Counted from the first letter of the stretch, positions 8,601 to 16,252 are shown. The stretch: 64,000 bases of DNA from Actinacidiphila alni (GCF_900112845.1 NZ_FONG01000017.1:62001-126000); one strand, 5' to 3'. The notes: generated by a model not told the origin, from the letters alone. Numbers and translations: made by a program.

Positions 8601-8779
8601 GTGACATAGCGGTCGGCCAGTACCGGTTTGTTCACCGCCGGGATCACCACGTCGTAGCCGGCGGCCGGTGCCGCCGCGGCCGGGCCGACGCCGACGCCCG
8701 CGAAGGGCGCGGCGCCCGCCGCGAGGGCGAGAGTGACGACAGCGGCGAGAACACCGCGGATATGGGCGCGCTCGGCCAC
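5663..8779 (-). CDS. Secreted FG-GAP/VCBS repeat protein with FlgD-like Ig domain
   Basis: A 1038-residue exported protein. Signal peptide at 1-37 (GVLAAVVTLALAAGAAPFAG, cleavage near AAAAPAAG). Residues about 40-650 form a long beta-rich region that may be a propeller. Around 680-750 is a FlgD/Ig-like segment (WNGRDANGVYATDGGYRW). The C-terminus has at least four FG-GAP-type repeats with Ca-binding-like loops: GDLDNNGYGNLLVR, GDLTGDGRPDLLAR, GDLTGDGTGDLVAR, GDLNRDGRADLVAR. Such proteins are usually surface or extracellular and bind carbohydrates or partners; the ligand is unknown. The GTG start at 8779 follows GGGGAGG by a good spacing. It appears monocistronic, downstream of the DEAD helicase terminator. 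Confidence 0.85.
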   Translation of the reverse strand: MAERAHIRGVLAAVVTLALAAGAAPFAGVGVGPAAAAPAAGYDVVIPAVNKPVLADRYVTSAGSHGYFRVFDGVGQWVPYESGTPRTAAGSGGVPLILPDGSERFAEPWAGTIRLTDPAAGTSTNFALPHGYSFAAAIGTSEGWAAIATAEVLNTDGNVIGKTVHLLTFDAGATTFVDRPVTGLPADGQYRATMLKGETAARVVVATTSDSGMALNVVDLADAATVHTTQAPSGVTFFSNSHSFGWYSTGTLTLHSLADPAAAPRTVSLPAEANAGSTAYDITLTDSALLAVRKGSTWNDGRADPLYSVPLDGGPVTEPLPDASAPHASGDAGAYVSGGTDADHWDTYRIAPSGGTPVALFHNRILRPVRYGLTLGHGRLAFMEGREDNTGAVYAALYHQDEGVGPVPQPTSAPYLSSLGGAPVSSCATPGHCTAGLAMGSDEYTLSWVEEGADGKDTVRAENNTMLGGVPVDSSGGRIVDASEWTTIYNSGSNGRQYIVSPGYRKVVMTRPIVPAALWGDTLWSATGTKGQLAQTDLVHNSSAGPVTRPSLTTDAPCAIKEVQALGRWLYWSCGASGPAGVYDRTAKKSVRVPAGPALLGDGFVLRHPGDQLQLTDIRPGTAGATRTLAALPADPALPDTGRGNTWTLDKFRGAIAYTTADAATHLVSPVIAPAPVNAAWSDVRVQSWPRDGGYGDWSGEWLLSGAVSGWKLEIRSMATGALQATRSGGATRSSIYANWNGRDANGVYATDGGYRWTLTTTAANGVSQGGTTASGVLYVYGGRPTQHSLTAGGSANVLGVTPAGVLRLYQAAANGTLNPPQTADHGWPTTATYLAFGDLDNNGYGNLLVRTSDGKLRSYPGDGEGSFLRSDPSRLIGPGWNIYNTLLAPGDLTGDGRPDLLARTPSGDLYLYADNGSGAFRARVKIGYGFGIFSTMTGVGDLTGDGTGDLVARDRSGVLWRYAGDGKGRLKARVRVGPGWNTYTALVGPGDLNRDGRADLVARDASGVLWRYFGTSGGQFGPRVRIGGGWDGYRLLF

Positions 8780-8961
8780 CCGTTCCTCCCCTGGAGATCA
8801 CGAAACGGCATGGCGGAACCCCGGCCTGTCCGGCCGATTCAGCGCGCTGCGGTGAAGCCCCCCGGCTGTACCCCCATGCAAGTGAGCGCACTCTAACAGC
8901 CGCCTCACAGCTCCTGGAACTCTTGTCCACAGGCCCGCGGGAAGGCGGCGCCCACCTGCGC

Positions 8962-9009
8962 GAACGGGCCCGCCCGGTGCGATGTTGTTCGCACCGGGCG
9001 GGCCCGTTC
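8962..9009 (-). terminator. 21-bp perfect hairpin terminator of the DEAD-box gene
   Basis: Arms at 8962-8982 and 8989-9009 are perfectly complementary around the 6-nt loop TGTTGT. It begins 17 nt after the helicase stop codon. There is no T-tract, as is common for actinomycete terminators. Confidence 0.8.
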
Positions 9010-9025
9010 AGGAGAGGATCACGCG

Positions 9026-11119
9026 TCAGCCGTTGCGCTTCCAGCGCGGCTTGCGGTCGTAGGAGGAACCGGCCGCCGGGGCCGAGCCGCGGCGGTCGTC
9101 GCGCGAGGTGTACGAGGGACGCGAGTCACGGCGGTCGTACGAAGAGCGGGAGTCGCGGTCGCCGTAGGAGGGACGGGAGTCGCGGCGGTCGTACGAGGAG
9201 GACGACGACGGGCGGCTGCTGTCGCGGCGGTCGCGGTTGAAGGGACGGTCACGGTCGTCGCGCCGGTCGTACGAGGAGGACGGACGGCGGTCGTCGCGGC
9301 GGTCGTAGGAGGACGAGCGGGAGTCGCGGCCGTTGTACGGGGTGGACGGCCGGCCGCTGCGCTCGCCGTACGAGGGACGGGAGTCGCGGCGGTCGTCGCG
9401 CCGGTCGTAGGAGGGGCGGCTGTCACGGCGGTCGTCGCGCGAGGTGTACGACGGACGCGAGTCACGGCGGTCGTACGAAGAGCGGGAGTCGCGGTTGTTG
9501 TAGGACGGCCGGGTGTCGCGGCGCTCGAAGTTGCCGCGGTCGTCGCGCCGTTGGTAGCCGCGCTCCTCGCGGGGCTCGGGCACCTCGGGGGTGGCCGCGG
9601 CCAACGCGGCCGCCTCGGCGGCGACTTCGGCGGCCTTGGCCGCCACCGCCTCATCCGGGTCCTCGCCGCGCTCGCGGGCCGAGCGGGCGGTGAGCCGGTC
9701 GGCCTCCTCGCGCAGCTCGGTGGCGCGCCGCTGCAGCCGCTCCAACTGCTTGGTGACGTCGGCGACTTCGCGCTCGGCCTGGAGCGCGGCGTTCTGCACC
9801 GCGTCGGCCTGCACATCGGTCAGCGACCGGGCGCCGGTGATCCGGGCGACGTCCTCGTCGAAGACGCCGGCGCCGCCGATGATGTGGCGCGAGGCGTCCA
9901 CGCCCGCGTCCTCCATCAGCCGGAAGATCTGCTTGCGCTGGTGCGGCAGGGCGAGCGAGACGACCGTGCCGGACTTGCCGGCGCGGGCGGTGCGCCCGGA
10001 GCGGTGCAGGTAGTCCTTGTGGTCGCCGGCCGGGTCGACGTTGAGCACCAGGTCGATGCCGTCGACGTGGATGCCGCGGGCGGCGACGTCGGTGGCGACC
10101 AGGACGTTGACCTGCCCGCCCTTGAAGTCCTCCAGGGTGCGGGTGCGCGCGCCCTGGGTCATGCCGCCGTGCAGCGCGTCGGCCCGCACACCGGACTCGA
10201 TGAGCTGCTCGGCGACGCGGTCGGCGCCCATCTGGGTGCGGACGAAGATGATGGTGCGGCCCTTGCGGGCGGCGATGGCGGCGGTGACCGGCGCCTTGTC
10301 CTTCGGCTTCACGACGAGCACGTGGTGGCTCATGGTGGTGACGGCGCCCTGGGCGGCGTCGACCTCGTGGGTGACCGGGTCGACCAGGTAGCGCTTGACG
10401 AGGGTGTCGATCTCGTTCTCCAGCGTGGCGGAGAACAGCAGCCGCTGGCCGCCGGCCGGCACGAGGTCGAGGATCTCGGTGACCTCGGGCAGGAAGCCCA
10501 TGTCGGCCATCTGGTCGGCTTCGTCGAGGACGGCGATCTCGACCTGGTCCAGCACGGCGGAGCCGCGGTTGATCAGGTCGCGCAGCCGGCCCGGGGTGGC
10601 GACGAGGATGTCGACGCCGCGCTCCAGCGCGTAGATCTGGTTCTGCATCGAGGTGCCGCCGCAGACGACCTTCATCTTCAGGCCGAGGACGTCGCCGTAC
10701 GGCTGGAGGGCGTCGGCGACCTGCATCGCCAGTTCGCGGGTCGGGGTGAGGATGACGCCGCGCGGGTGCTTGCGCTCGGTGCGGCCGCCGGCCAGCTGGG
10801 TCAGCAGCGGCAGGCCGAAGGAGAGCGTCTTGCCGGAGCCGGTACGGCCGCGGCCCAGGATGTCCCGGCCGGCCAGCGCGTCCGGGATGGTCGCGGCCTG
10901 GATCGGGAAGGGGGTGGTGACACCGTTCTGGGCGAGCTTGCGGACGATGCCGTCGGCGAGGCCGAGGTCGGCGAAGGTCACGCCGGGCTCGGCGCTCTCG
11001 GTGGTGTCGGTGTTCTCGGAAGTGGTGTCGGCGGTGTCGGTGATGTCCGTCACGGCGGCCACGGCGATGATCTCGTCGTTCTCGGGCATGGCGGAACGGT
11101 CGGCACTGTCAATGGGCAT
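9026..11119 (-). CDS. DEAD-box ATP-dependent RNA helicase with low-complexity RNA-binding tail
   Basis: A 697-residue RNA helicase. Q-motif at TTPFPIQAATIP, motif I GRTGSGKT, Ia PTRELAMQ, Ib TPGRL, motif II DEAD, motif III SAT, motif VI HRSGRTARAG. The core ends near residue 430, then a coiled-coil-like stretch (about 450-510), then about 180 residues of Arg/Asp/Ser/Tyr repeats such as YDRRDSRPSY, which probably bind RNA and may drive condensation. Family role: unwinding structured RNA in cold adaptation, ribosome assembly or mRNA decay. The start is ATG 11119; an internal ATG at 11089 is possible. The ~250-bp region upstream shows no gene and probably holds a long leader, common for cold-inducible helicases. 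Confidence 0.93.
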   Translation of the reverse strand: MPIDSADRSAMPENDEIIAVAAVTDITDTADTTSENTDTTESAEPGVTFADLGLADGIVRKLAQNGVTTPFPIQAATIPDALAGRDILGRGRTGSGKTLSFGLPLLTQLAGGRTERKHPRGVILTPTRELAMQVADALQPYGDVLGLKMKVVCGGTSMQNQIYALERGVDILVATPGRLRDLINRGSAVLDQVEIAVLDEADQMADMGFLPEVTEILDLVPAGGQRLLFSATLENEIDTLVKRYLVDPVTHEVDAAQGAVTTMSHHVLVVKPKDKAPVTAAIAARKGRTIIFVRTQMGADRVAEQLIESGVRADALHGGMTQGARTRTLEDFKGGQVNVLVATDVAARGIHVDGIDLVLNVDPAGDHKDYLHRSGRTARAGKSGTVVSLALPHQRKQIFRLMEDAGVDASRHIIGGAGVFDEDVARITGARSLTDVQADAVQNAALQAEREVADVTKQLERLQRRATELREEADRLTARSARERGEDPDEAVAAKAAEVAAEAAALAAATPEVPEPREERGYQRRDDRGNFERRDTRPSYNNRDSRSSYDRRDSRPSYTSRDDRRDSRPSYDRRDDRRDSRPSYGERSGRPSTPYNGRDSRSSSYDRRDDRRPSSSYDRRDDRDRPFNRDRRDSSRPSSSSSYDRRDSRPSYGDRDSRSSYDRRDSRPSYTSRDDRRGSAPAAGSSYDRKPRWKRNG
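9091..9495. repeat. 69-bp internal direct repeat in the helicase tail
   Basis: Positions 9091-9159 and 9427-9495 are 69-bp direct copies differing at one base (G versus C in TACGAGGGAC/TACGACGGAC). Many shorter copies of CGGCGGTCGTACGA-like units lie between. They encode the RRDSRPSYTSRDDRR-type tail and look like recent slippage or recombination. Confidence 0.85.
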
Positions 11120-11376
11120 GCTGAAGCTAAACCTCTCGGAGACTTACGGCACGCGCCAGCTCCGTAGGTTGCTTACAACCGCCTCGATGCGGTCAGCCAC
11201 AGGAGAAAAGGAACGCGCCACGCGGCGCGCATCGGATCAGGCGCCAGGCAATGGGATCAAACGATCTACCAGCATACGCATCCGGCGGCCCTTTTGCCAA
11301 TCATTCCAAGGCACCCGCCCTGACCTGCACGTCCGTCCGCAGGCCGGGCCGCTCGGTGGTCCGCTCGGTGGCGCGC

Positions 11377-11883
11377 TCAGTGGCCCGGGTCGGCCGAGCC
11401 GCTGGGGTCCGCGGCCGGGCTGGACGACGGCGGGTCGGTGGTCGGCTGGGTGGTCGGCGGGTCGGTCGTGGGCGGCGCGGTGGGCGGGTCGGCGGTGGGC
11501 GACTGCTGGGCGGTGGGCTGCGGAGCCGAACTGCCGTCCGAGGGGGTCGGCGCGCCGCCGGCCCCGGCCGGGCCGCCGTCCCGCGCGCCGCTCCCGTGCT
11601 CCGCGGCCGGCGAGCGGGTGCCGTCGGGCGAGGCCGTACCGGTGGCGGACGGGGACGGGGACATCGGGCCGTCGCCGTGGTGCGTGCCGTTCCTGCCGTG
11701 CGGGCCCGACGAGCCGTCCGCGACGACCCCGGCGCTGACGCCCGGCCCGTGGCTGGGCGCCTTGGGGTCGGACTCGCTGCCGGCGCTCACGCAGGCCGCG
11801 ACGCCGGAGGCCACCAGGGCGACGAGGACGGCGGAGCGCAGCCCGAGACGGAGACGGTCGGCTGGAGCAGGGAGCACGTGCAT
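11377..11883 (-). CDS. Pro/Thr/Ser-rich lipoprotein
   Basis: A 168-residue predicted lipoprotein. A short charged N-terminus precedes a hydrophobic stretch and the lipobox VAAC (Cys at about residue 31). Everything after it is low complexity: Gly/Ser/His-rich, then Pro/Thr-rich repeats of the PPTTDPPTTQP type. No enzymatic domain is visible. It probably extends from the membrane surface as a flexible, perhaps glycosylated, stalk. The gene is flanked by non-coding DNA and no partner can be inferred. The GTAC-rich stretch at 11980-12060 beside it is only compositionally odd. Confidence 0.6.
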   Translation of the reverse strand: MHVLPAPADRLRLGLRSAVLVALVASGVAACVSAGSESDPKAPSHGPGVSAGVVADGSSGPHGRNGTHHGDGPMSPSPSATGTASPDGTRSPAAEHGSGARDGGPAGAGGAPTPSDGSSAPQPTAQQSPTADPPTAPPTTDPPTTQPTTDPPSSSPAADPSGSADPGH

Positions 11884-12067
11884 GCACCTCGGGGCTCGGT
11901 ACGGGGAGGAGGTCGGATCGCCGTGTCCAACGCCCCCGCCTCCTGGCAGGACACGCCCGCGCGCCCAGCCGTACCCGAGCGCGTACCCGCCGAGGTACGC
12001 GCCCTGCCGTACGCACCCGCCTGCCGTACGTACCCGCCGCCGTACGTGCCCGGTCGCGGCGCGGCGC

Positions 12068-12418
12068 TCAGCCGTACCCGAGTGCGTGGAGGCGGGCGTC
12101 GTCGATGCCGAAGTGGTGGGCGATCTCGTGCACGACGGTCACCTCCGTCTCGGCGACGACCTCCTCGCGGGTGGCGCACATCCGCAGGGTCGGGCCGCGG
12201 TAGACGGTGATCCGGTCCGGCAGCACTCCGGCGTACCACTCGCCGCGCTCGGTCAGCGGCGTGCCCTCGTACAGGCCGAGCAGATCCGGGTCGCCGGGCG
12301 CGGGTTCGTCCTCGACGAAGACGGCCACATTGTCCATCAGCCGGGTCAGCTCGGCCGGAATCCGGTCGAGGGCCTCCCCGACCAGTTCCTCGAACTCCTC
12401 GCGCGTCATCTCCAGCAC
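12068..12418 (-). CDS. Minizincin-like metallopeptidase family protein
   Basis: A 116-residue protein of the small zincin family (DUF1025/PF06262-like): FEELVGEALDRIPAEL at the N-terminus, acidic middle (VEDEPAPGDPDLLGLYEG), and zinc motif HEIAHHFGID near the C-terminus, the full HExxHxxxxD set. Substrates of this family are unknown; the protein is cytoplasmic. GTG at 12418 gives the family-like N-terminus (LEMTREEFEEL); ATG at 12409 is possible. It stands alone, divergent from tRNA-Glu. Confidence 0.85.
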   Translation of the reverse strand: MLEMTREEFEELVGEALDRIPAELTRLMDNVAVFVEDEPAPGDPDLLGLYEGTPLTERGEWYAGVLPDRITVYRGPTLRMCATREEVVAETEVTVVHEIAHHFGIDDARLHALGYG

Positions 12419-12515
12419 ACGTTCATTGTCCCGGCGGGCGCCCCCGCGCACACCCGCGACCGCGCCAAAAGCGTTTTGGCGAACCCTCCGCCGATCCCCT
12501 ATGCTGCGCAGGCCA

Positions 12516-12588
12516 GCCCTCATCGTCTAGTGGCCCAGGACGCCGCCCTTTCAAGGCGGTAGCACGGGTTCGAATCCCGTTGGGGGCA
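12516..12588 (+). tRNA. tRNA-Glu (TTC)
   Basis: Acceptor arms GCCCTCA/TGGGGGC (one T-G pair), anticodon loop CTTTCAA in stem CCGCC/GGCGG reading TTC, and T-arm with GTTCGAATC. CCA follows directly at 12589-12591, so the terminal CCA may be encoded. Confidence 0.95.
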
Positions 12589-12618
12589 CCACCGTCGCAG
12601 GACGGACCGCACACGAAC

Positions 12619-12652
12619 CGAGCCCGAGCCGCCCCGAAGCGGCCCGGGCTCG
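12619..12652 (+). terminator. tRNA-Glu terminator hairpin
   Basis: 14-nt arms CGAGCCCGAGCCGC and GCGGCCCGGGCTCG with one mismatch and a 6-nt loop. It also lies just past the 3' end of the converging F420-oxidoreductase gene and may serve both. Confidence 0.6.
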
Positions 12653-12682
12653 ATCGCGTCCGGCGGAAAACCTCAGAAATCC

Positions 12683-13132
12683 TCAGCCCTCGTCCTGCGT
12701 GCCCGTCAGGGTGACCCGCACGCCCACCGTGCCGCGTTCGCCGCGGCGCAGCCGGCTGCCCAGCAGGACCAGCCGGCCGGTGATGCCGTACTTGCGGGCG
12801 ATCAGCTTGCGGAAGCGGGCCGTCTCCTCCGGTCCGGTGAGGGTGGCCCGGGCGGTGAGCGAGGGGGCGTCGGGCTTCGCGCGGCCGCGGACGTCGCTGG
12901 CGGTGACCAGGACGTCCTCGCGGTTGCGGATGCGCTTGACCTTGCCGGAGTCCGCCGTGGTCCAGATGCCCAGCGCCGCTCCGTCACGGACCACCCAGAC
13001 CGGGGTCGGCACGGGGGTGCCGTTCCGGCGGAAGGTCGTCACCAACACGTACTTCTCGCCGCCGAGCTGCTCCAGGGCCGGATCGGCGGGGGCGGCGGAC
13101 CGGTGGGTACGGTCGGACTCCGGCGGTGTCAT
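12683..13132 (-). CDS. PPOX-class F420-dependent oxidoreductase-like protein
   Basis: A 149-residue split-barrel flavin/deazaflavin-binding protein. The N-terminal block (EKYVLVTTFRRNGTPVPTPV) followed by WVVRDGAALGIWTTADSGKV is typical of the Rv1155/PPOX F420-binding family, and the C-terminus (FRKLIARKYGITGRLVLL) fits the small actinobacterial members. Family members reduce biliverdin, quinones or other small molecules with F420H2; the substrate here is unknown. Its ATG overlaps the stop codon of the upstream methyltransferase by 4 nt, so the two are translationally coupled. Confidence 0.8.
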   Translation of the reverse strand: MTPPESDRTHRSAAPADPALEQLGGEKYVLVTTFRRNGTPVPTPVWVVRDGAALGIWTTADSGKVKRIRNREDVLVTASDVRGRAKPDAPSLTARATLTGPEETARFRKLIARKYGITGRLVLLGSRLRRGERGTVGVRVTLTGTQDEG

Positions 13133-13965
13133 GGCTTGTACGCCACGCCCGCGTACATGGCGACGTCCGAGTCCTTGACCTTGCCCTCGGTGCCGGGCTC
13201 CGGCCGCCAGTTGTTGACCAGGACGATGCCCGGTTCCACCAGCTCCAGGCCGTCGAAGAACGGCAGCACCTCGGCGTGGGTGCGGTTGCGGGCGGGCATG
13301 CCGCGCTTGGTGTACTCGGCGACGACCCCGCCGATCGGCTTCGGGCTGGAGTCGACGGTGACGGTGGAGATCGCCAGCCAGCTGCCGGACGGCAGCGCCT
13401 CCACGTACTGCCGGACCAGGTCGTACGCCTTCTGGTCGTCCATCACGAACTGCAGCACCGCGATGATCGACAGCGCGACCGGCCGGGACAGGTCGAGCGC
13501 CTCGGTCAGCTCGGGCGAGTTGAGGATCGCGGCCGGGTCGTTCATGTCCGCGTGGATGTACGTCGTACGTCCCTCGGGCGTGCTGGTCAGCCGGGCGCCG
13601 GCGTGGGCGAGCACGATCGGGTCGTTGTCCATGTAGACCACGCGGGCGCTCGGGGTCACGCCCTGGGCGACCTCGTGCAGATTCGGCGAGGTCGGGATGC
13701 CGGTGCCGATGTCCAGGAACTGGTCGATGCCCTGTTCGGCCAGGAAGCGGACCGCGCGGTGCATGAAGGTGCGGTTCTCGCGCATCGATATCCGCAGGCT
13801 CGGCCAGCCGTCGAGCATCCGCTCCGCGGCCTCGCGGTCCGGCGGGTAGTTGTCCTTGCCGCCGAGGATGTAGTCGTAGACCCGCGCCGAGTGCGGCACC
13901 GACGTGTCGATCTCGGGCGGTTCGTAGTTCGCCGGCCGCCGCGTCCAGGCCATGTCGTCGGGCAT
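13129..13965 (-). CDS. SAM-dependent methyltransferase (DUF574/Methyltransf_19)
   Basis: A 278-residue protein of the actinobacterial DUF574 methyltransferase family, defined by the opening segment SARVYDYILGGKDNYPPDRE and the SAM motif FLDIGTGIPTSPNLHE, followed by VYMDNDPIVLAHA. Streptomyces genomes carry many copies, often near XRE/DUF397 regulators; substrates are unknown. The ATG at 13965 has an excellent AGGAGGAAC site 7-8 nt upstream and is preferred over an ATG eight codons further out. First gene of a two-gene unit with the F420-type oxidoreductase. Confidence 0.9.
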   Translation of the reverse strand: MPDDMAWTRRPANYEPPEIDTSVPHSARVYDYILGGKDNYPPDREAAERMLDGWPSLRISMRENRTFMHRAVRFLAEQGIDQFLDIGTGIPTSPNLHEVAQGVTPSARVVYMDNDPIVLAHAGARLTSTPEGRTTYIHADMNDPAAILNSPELTEALDLSRPVALSIIAVLQFVMDDQKAYDLVRQYVEALPSGSWLAISTVTVDSSPKPIGGVVAEYTKRGMPARNRTHAEVLPFFDGLELVEPGIVLVNNWRPEPGTEGKVKDSDVAMYAGVAYKP

Positions 13966-14078
13966 CCGCTGTTCCTCCTGATTACGCAACGTTCACAAGA
14001 TTCGGGTCGAGCAGGATCACGCCAAACAAAAAACGGGAAAGCTGGGAAGGCAGGGAAAGCAGTAAGCGGGTGCAAACG

Positions 14079-14309
14079 TCAGGAAAGGGACAGACTGGCC
14101 TGTCCAGCCTCCCAGCCGCGGGAGAAAACGTCGAGTTCGATCTGCGTGAAGATGAGCGCGGGGCCCTCCGGATCGGTGGACTGCCGCACCGCGAACCGGC
14201 CGTCGGCCAGCCGTCGCACTTCGACGCAGCTCCCGCCGTTGCTGCCGCTCCACGGCTTGTGCCAGCCTTCCGCCCCGAGCGTACGAACAGCGTTGTGTAT
14301 GCGATTCAC
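14079..14309 (-). CDS. DUF397 domain protein
   Basis: A 76-residue protein whose core WHKPWSGSNGGSCVEVRRL and DPEGPALIFTQIEL match the DUF397 family found almost only in morphologically complex actinomycetes next to XRE regulators. The GTG start at 14309 follows AAGGAG by 10 nt and lies 4 nt after the stop codon of the upstream XRE gene, so the pair is co-transcribed. By analogy with the WhiJ-like and Scr1 systems, the small protein probably modulates the paired DNA-binding protein. Confidence 0.9.
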   Translation of the reverse strand: MNRIHNAVRTLGAEGWHKPWSGSNGGSCVEVRRLADGRFAVRQSTDPEGPALIFTQIELDVFSRGWEAGQASLSLS

Positions 14310-14313
14310 GGGC

Positions 14314-15177
14314 TTAGAGCTCCTTGCGAATGGCACCGAGGAATTCTCCGGTGCGTTGTACTGGCAGGGCGTGGGCGCACAAGCGGTCCAGCGCTTCCTG
14401 GAAGTTCGTGACGTCGTCGTACTCGTCGAGGTACACGGCACCGACGAGATTCTCGACGTAGGCGATGTCGGAGATCTCCTCGTGCGGGAAGCGGAAGATG
14501 TGGAAAGCCCCGTACATCCCCTCGTGCGCGCAGATTCCGAACGGCAGCACCTGGAGTTTCACGTTCGGTAGCTGCTCGGTGACTTCGATGATGCGGTCGA
14601 TCTGGGACCGCATCACGTCGACCGGGACCATGGGTCTGCGGAACACGGTCTCGTCCATCACCACCCACAATTCGGGGGGCTCGGCGGTGGTGAGCAGTTG
14701 CTGCCGCTGCATACGGACGGCGACCCGGCGCTCGACCTCTTCCTCGGCGTCGTGCAGGCCGGCCCGGAGCACGGTCGTCGCGTACTCCTCGGTCTGCAGC
14801 AGGCCGGGAATGTAGTGGGGTTCGTAGGCCCGGATGAGGCTGGCCTCTTCCTCCAGGCTGACGTAACCGCTGAACCAGGTGGGCAGGGCGTCGCGGTAGC
14901 GGTGCCACCAGCCGGGCTGGTTGGCGTCCCTGACCAGGGCGAGGAAGGTCCTGGCCTCGTCGGCGGGGACGCCGTACTCCTCCAGCAGTGTCTTGACGTA
15001 GGGCAGCTTCCACTTGCCCTTGGCCAGCTCCATGCGGCGGATCGTGAGGGGAGCGACGTCGAGGACCACGGCGGCGTCCTCGAAAGACTTCCCGGCCGCG
15101 ACCCGGAGGTCGCGCAATCTCCTGCCGAGCACCATCAGCCGGACGGTCGAGCCGCCCGACGACTGCGCAGCCGTCAC
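14314..15177 (-). CDS. XRE regulator with DUF5753 (Scr1/WhiJ-type)
   Basis: A 287-residue regulator. Residues about 15-75 form an XRE helix-turn-helix (LGRRLRDLRVAAGKSFEDAA). The remainder is DUF5753: IRAYEPHYIPGLLQTEEYA, VMDETVFRR, LQVLPFG and FRFPHEE are all diagnostic. The GTG start at 15177 has AGGAG 8 nt upstream; frame upstream of it lacks the family pattern. Together with the adjacent DUF397 gene and the divergent RsbW-like ATPase (start 15313), it forms the regulatory trio common in Streptomyces development loci. It probably autoregulates the 135-bp divergent promoter region. Confidence 0.9.
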   Translation of the reverse strand: MTAAQSSGGSTVRLMVLGRRLRDLRVAAGKSFEDAAVVLDVAPLTIRRMELAKGKWKLPYVKTLLEEYGVPADEARTFLALVRDANQPGWWHRYRDALPTWFSGYVSLEEEASLIRAYEPHYIPGLLQTEEYATTVLRAGLHDAEEEVERRVAVRMQRQQLLTTAEPPELWVVMDETVFRRPMVPVDVMRSQIDRIIEVTEQLPNVKLQVLPFGICAHEGMYGAFHIFRFPHEEISDIAYVENLVGAVYLDEYDDVTNFQEALDRLCAHALPVQRTGEFLGAIRKEL

Positions 15178-15277
15178 GCCCCGGCTCCTCTCACCGCGTC
15201 CATGGGAGCAGTGTGCCATCCCTCTCGGTGATATCCACACCCCCGAAGCCTTCTCCGTGAAATTATCAAGATTATCC

Positions 15278-15306
15278 TTGCCCCATCCACGGGGCGGGAG
15301 CATAGT
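15278..15306 (+). promoter_or_regulatory. Predicted sigma-70-type promoter for a leaderless transcript
   Basis: -35 TTGCCC (15278-15283), 17-bp spacer, -10 CATAGT (15301-15306), then 6 nt to GTG at 15313, where no ribosome site exists. The spacing predicts transcription starting at or near the start codon. Confidence 0.55.
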
Positions 15307-15312
15307 GAGCTC

Positions 15313-15852
15313 GTGACCACGTTCACACACACGCGATGGAGAGGAATCTCCGCTGTGGGTTCACCGACCACCGACACCGTCGACACCATCGGTTCCGGGA
15401 CGGCCACTCCCGGTATTGCCGCGGTTCCCCGCGCCCCCGGCCCACGCGCCGGCGGCTGCACTTTCGAACTGCTGGCGTGCGGTGCGGCGGTCTCCGAGGC
15501 CCGGCGGCGCGCGCGTGCCTATCTGACGGCGCGCGGCTGCAGCGCGGACGCCTGCGACACCGCGGCGCTGCTCGTGAGCGAACTGGTCACCAACGCCGTA
15601 CGGCACACCGCGAGCCCCACCGTCATCTGTTCGGTACGACGCGACGGGACGCGGGTCCGCGTCGAGGTCGAGGACCACGGCAATGCCGGCGGCGCCGACG
15701 AGGGACCGGTGCTGCGCGACAGCGGTACGCACGAGGTGAGCGGCCGGGGTCTGCTGCTGGTGGACGCGGTCTGCGACGAGTGGGGCGTGGTGCCGGGCCG
15801 CGACGGCATCGGCCGGATCGTCCGCGCGGTCTTCCGCGACACCGAGGTCTGA
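15313..15852 (+). CDS. RsbW-like ATP-binding regulatory protein
   Basis: A 179-residue GHKL ATPase of the anti-sigma-factor kinase type. A ~45-residue low-complexity N-terminus precedes the domain; N-box LLVSELVTNAVRHT and G-box GRGLLLVDAVCDEWG are intact. It may phosphorylate an anti-anti-sigma factor or bind a regulator. The GTG start is supported by the promoter placed 6 nt upstream; GTG at 15355 would give a shorter N-terminus. Divergent from the XRE-DUF397 pair, the usual arrangement in Streptomyces. Confidence 0.88.
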   Translation: MTTFTHTRWRGISAVGSPTTDTVDTIGSGTATPGIAAVPRAPGPRAGGCTFELLACGAAVSEARRRARAYLTARGCSADACDTAALLVSELVTNAVRHTASPTVICSVRRDGTRVRVEVEDHGNAGGADEGPVLRDSGTHEVSGRGLLLVDAVCDEWGVVPGRDGIGRIVRAVFRDTEV

Positions 15853-16057
15853 CCCGTAACCGAGGCCCGACCCGTACCGGAGTCCGTGAGGAGCCGGGTC
15901 GGCACCGAGTCCGTGGTCAGGGGCCTCACCTGGGGTCTGCTACGCTGATCCAGCGACGTGCCCCTGCCCCAGCGTGACCTTCCGGTCACTGTCAGGGCCG
16001 CAGATAAGCGGTACGGAGCACCCGAGATCCTGTGCGAGAATTGTCCCGCACAAGCTT

Positions 16058-16132
16058 GGTCCTGTGGAGCAGTTTGGAGTGCTCGCCACCCTGTCAAGGT
16101 GGAGGCCGCGGGTTCAAATCCCGTCAGGACCG
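16058..16132 (+). tRNA. tRNA-Asp (GTC), copy 1
   Basis: Acceptor arms GGTCCTG/CAGGACC, anticodon loop CTGTCAA in stem CCACC/GGTGG, T-loop GTTCAAATC, discriminator G. Only 4 nt separate it from tRNA-Phe, so the two share a transcript. Identical to the copy at 20372. Confidence 0.95.
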
Positions 16133-16136
16133 CTGC

Positions 16137-16210
16137 GGCTGGGTAGCTCAGTTGGTACGAGCGACCGCCTGAAAAGCGGTAGGTCGCCGGTTCGACCCCG
16201 GCCCCAGCCA
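16137..16210 (+). tRNA. tRNA-Phe (GAA)
   Basis: Acceptor arms GGCTGGG/CCCAGCC, anticodon loop CTGAAAA in stem CCGC/GCGG reading GAA, T-arm with GTTCGACCC, discriminator A. CCA is not encoded. Confidence 0.95.
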
Positions 16211-16214
16211 CCGC

Positions 16215-16252
16215 ACGACGTAGGCCCCGTCCTCGGACGGGGCCTACGTCGT
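16215..16252 (+). terminator. 17-bp perfect hairpin after the tRNA-Asp/tRNA-Phe unit
   Basis: Arms at 16215-16231 and 16236-16252 pair perfectly around the tetraloop CTCG, 4 nt after tRNA-Phe. Confidence 0.85.

Noticed and set aside
9551-11167. A 538-codon plus-strand frame antisense to the DEAD-box helicase
   Set aside because: Gly/Asp/Leu/Val-rich low-complexity translation with no domains, produced by the codon bias of the true gene.
11980-12065. GTAC-rich stretch as a regulatory array
   Set aside because: The GTAC units are irregularly spaced and such CGTACG-rich DNA is common in Streptomyces intergenic sequence.
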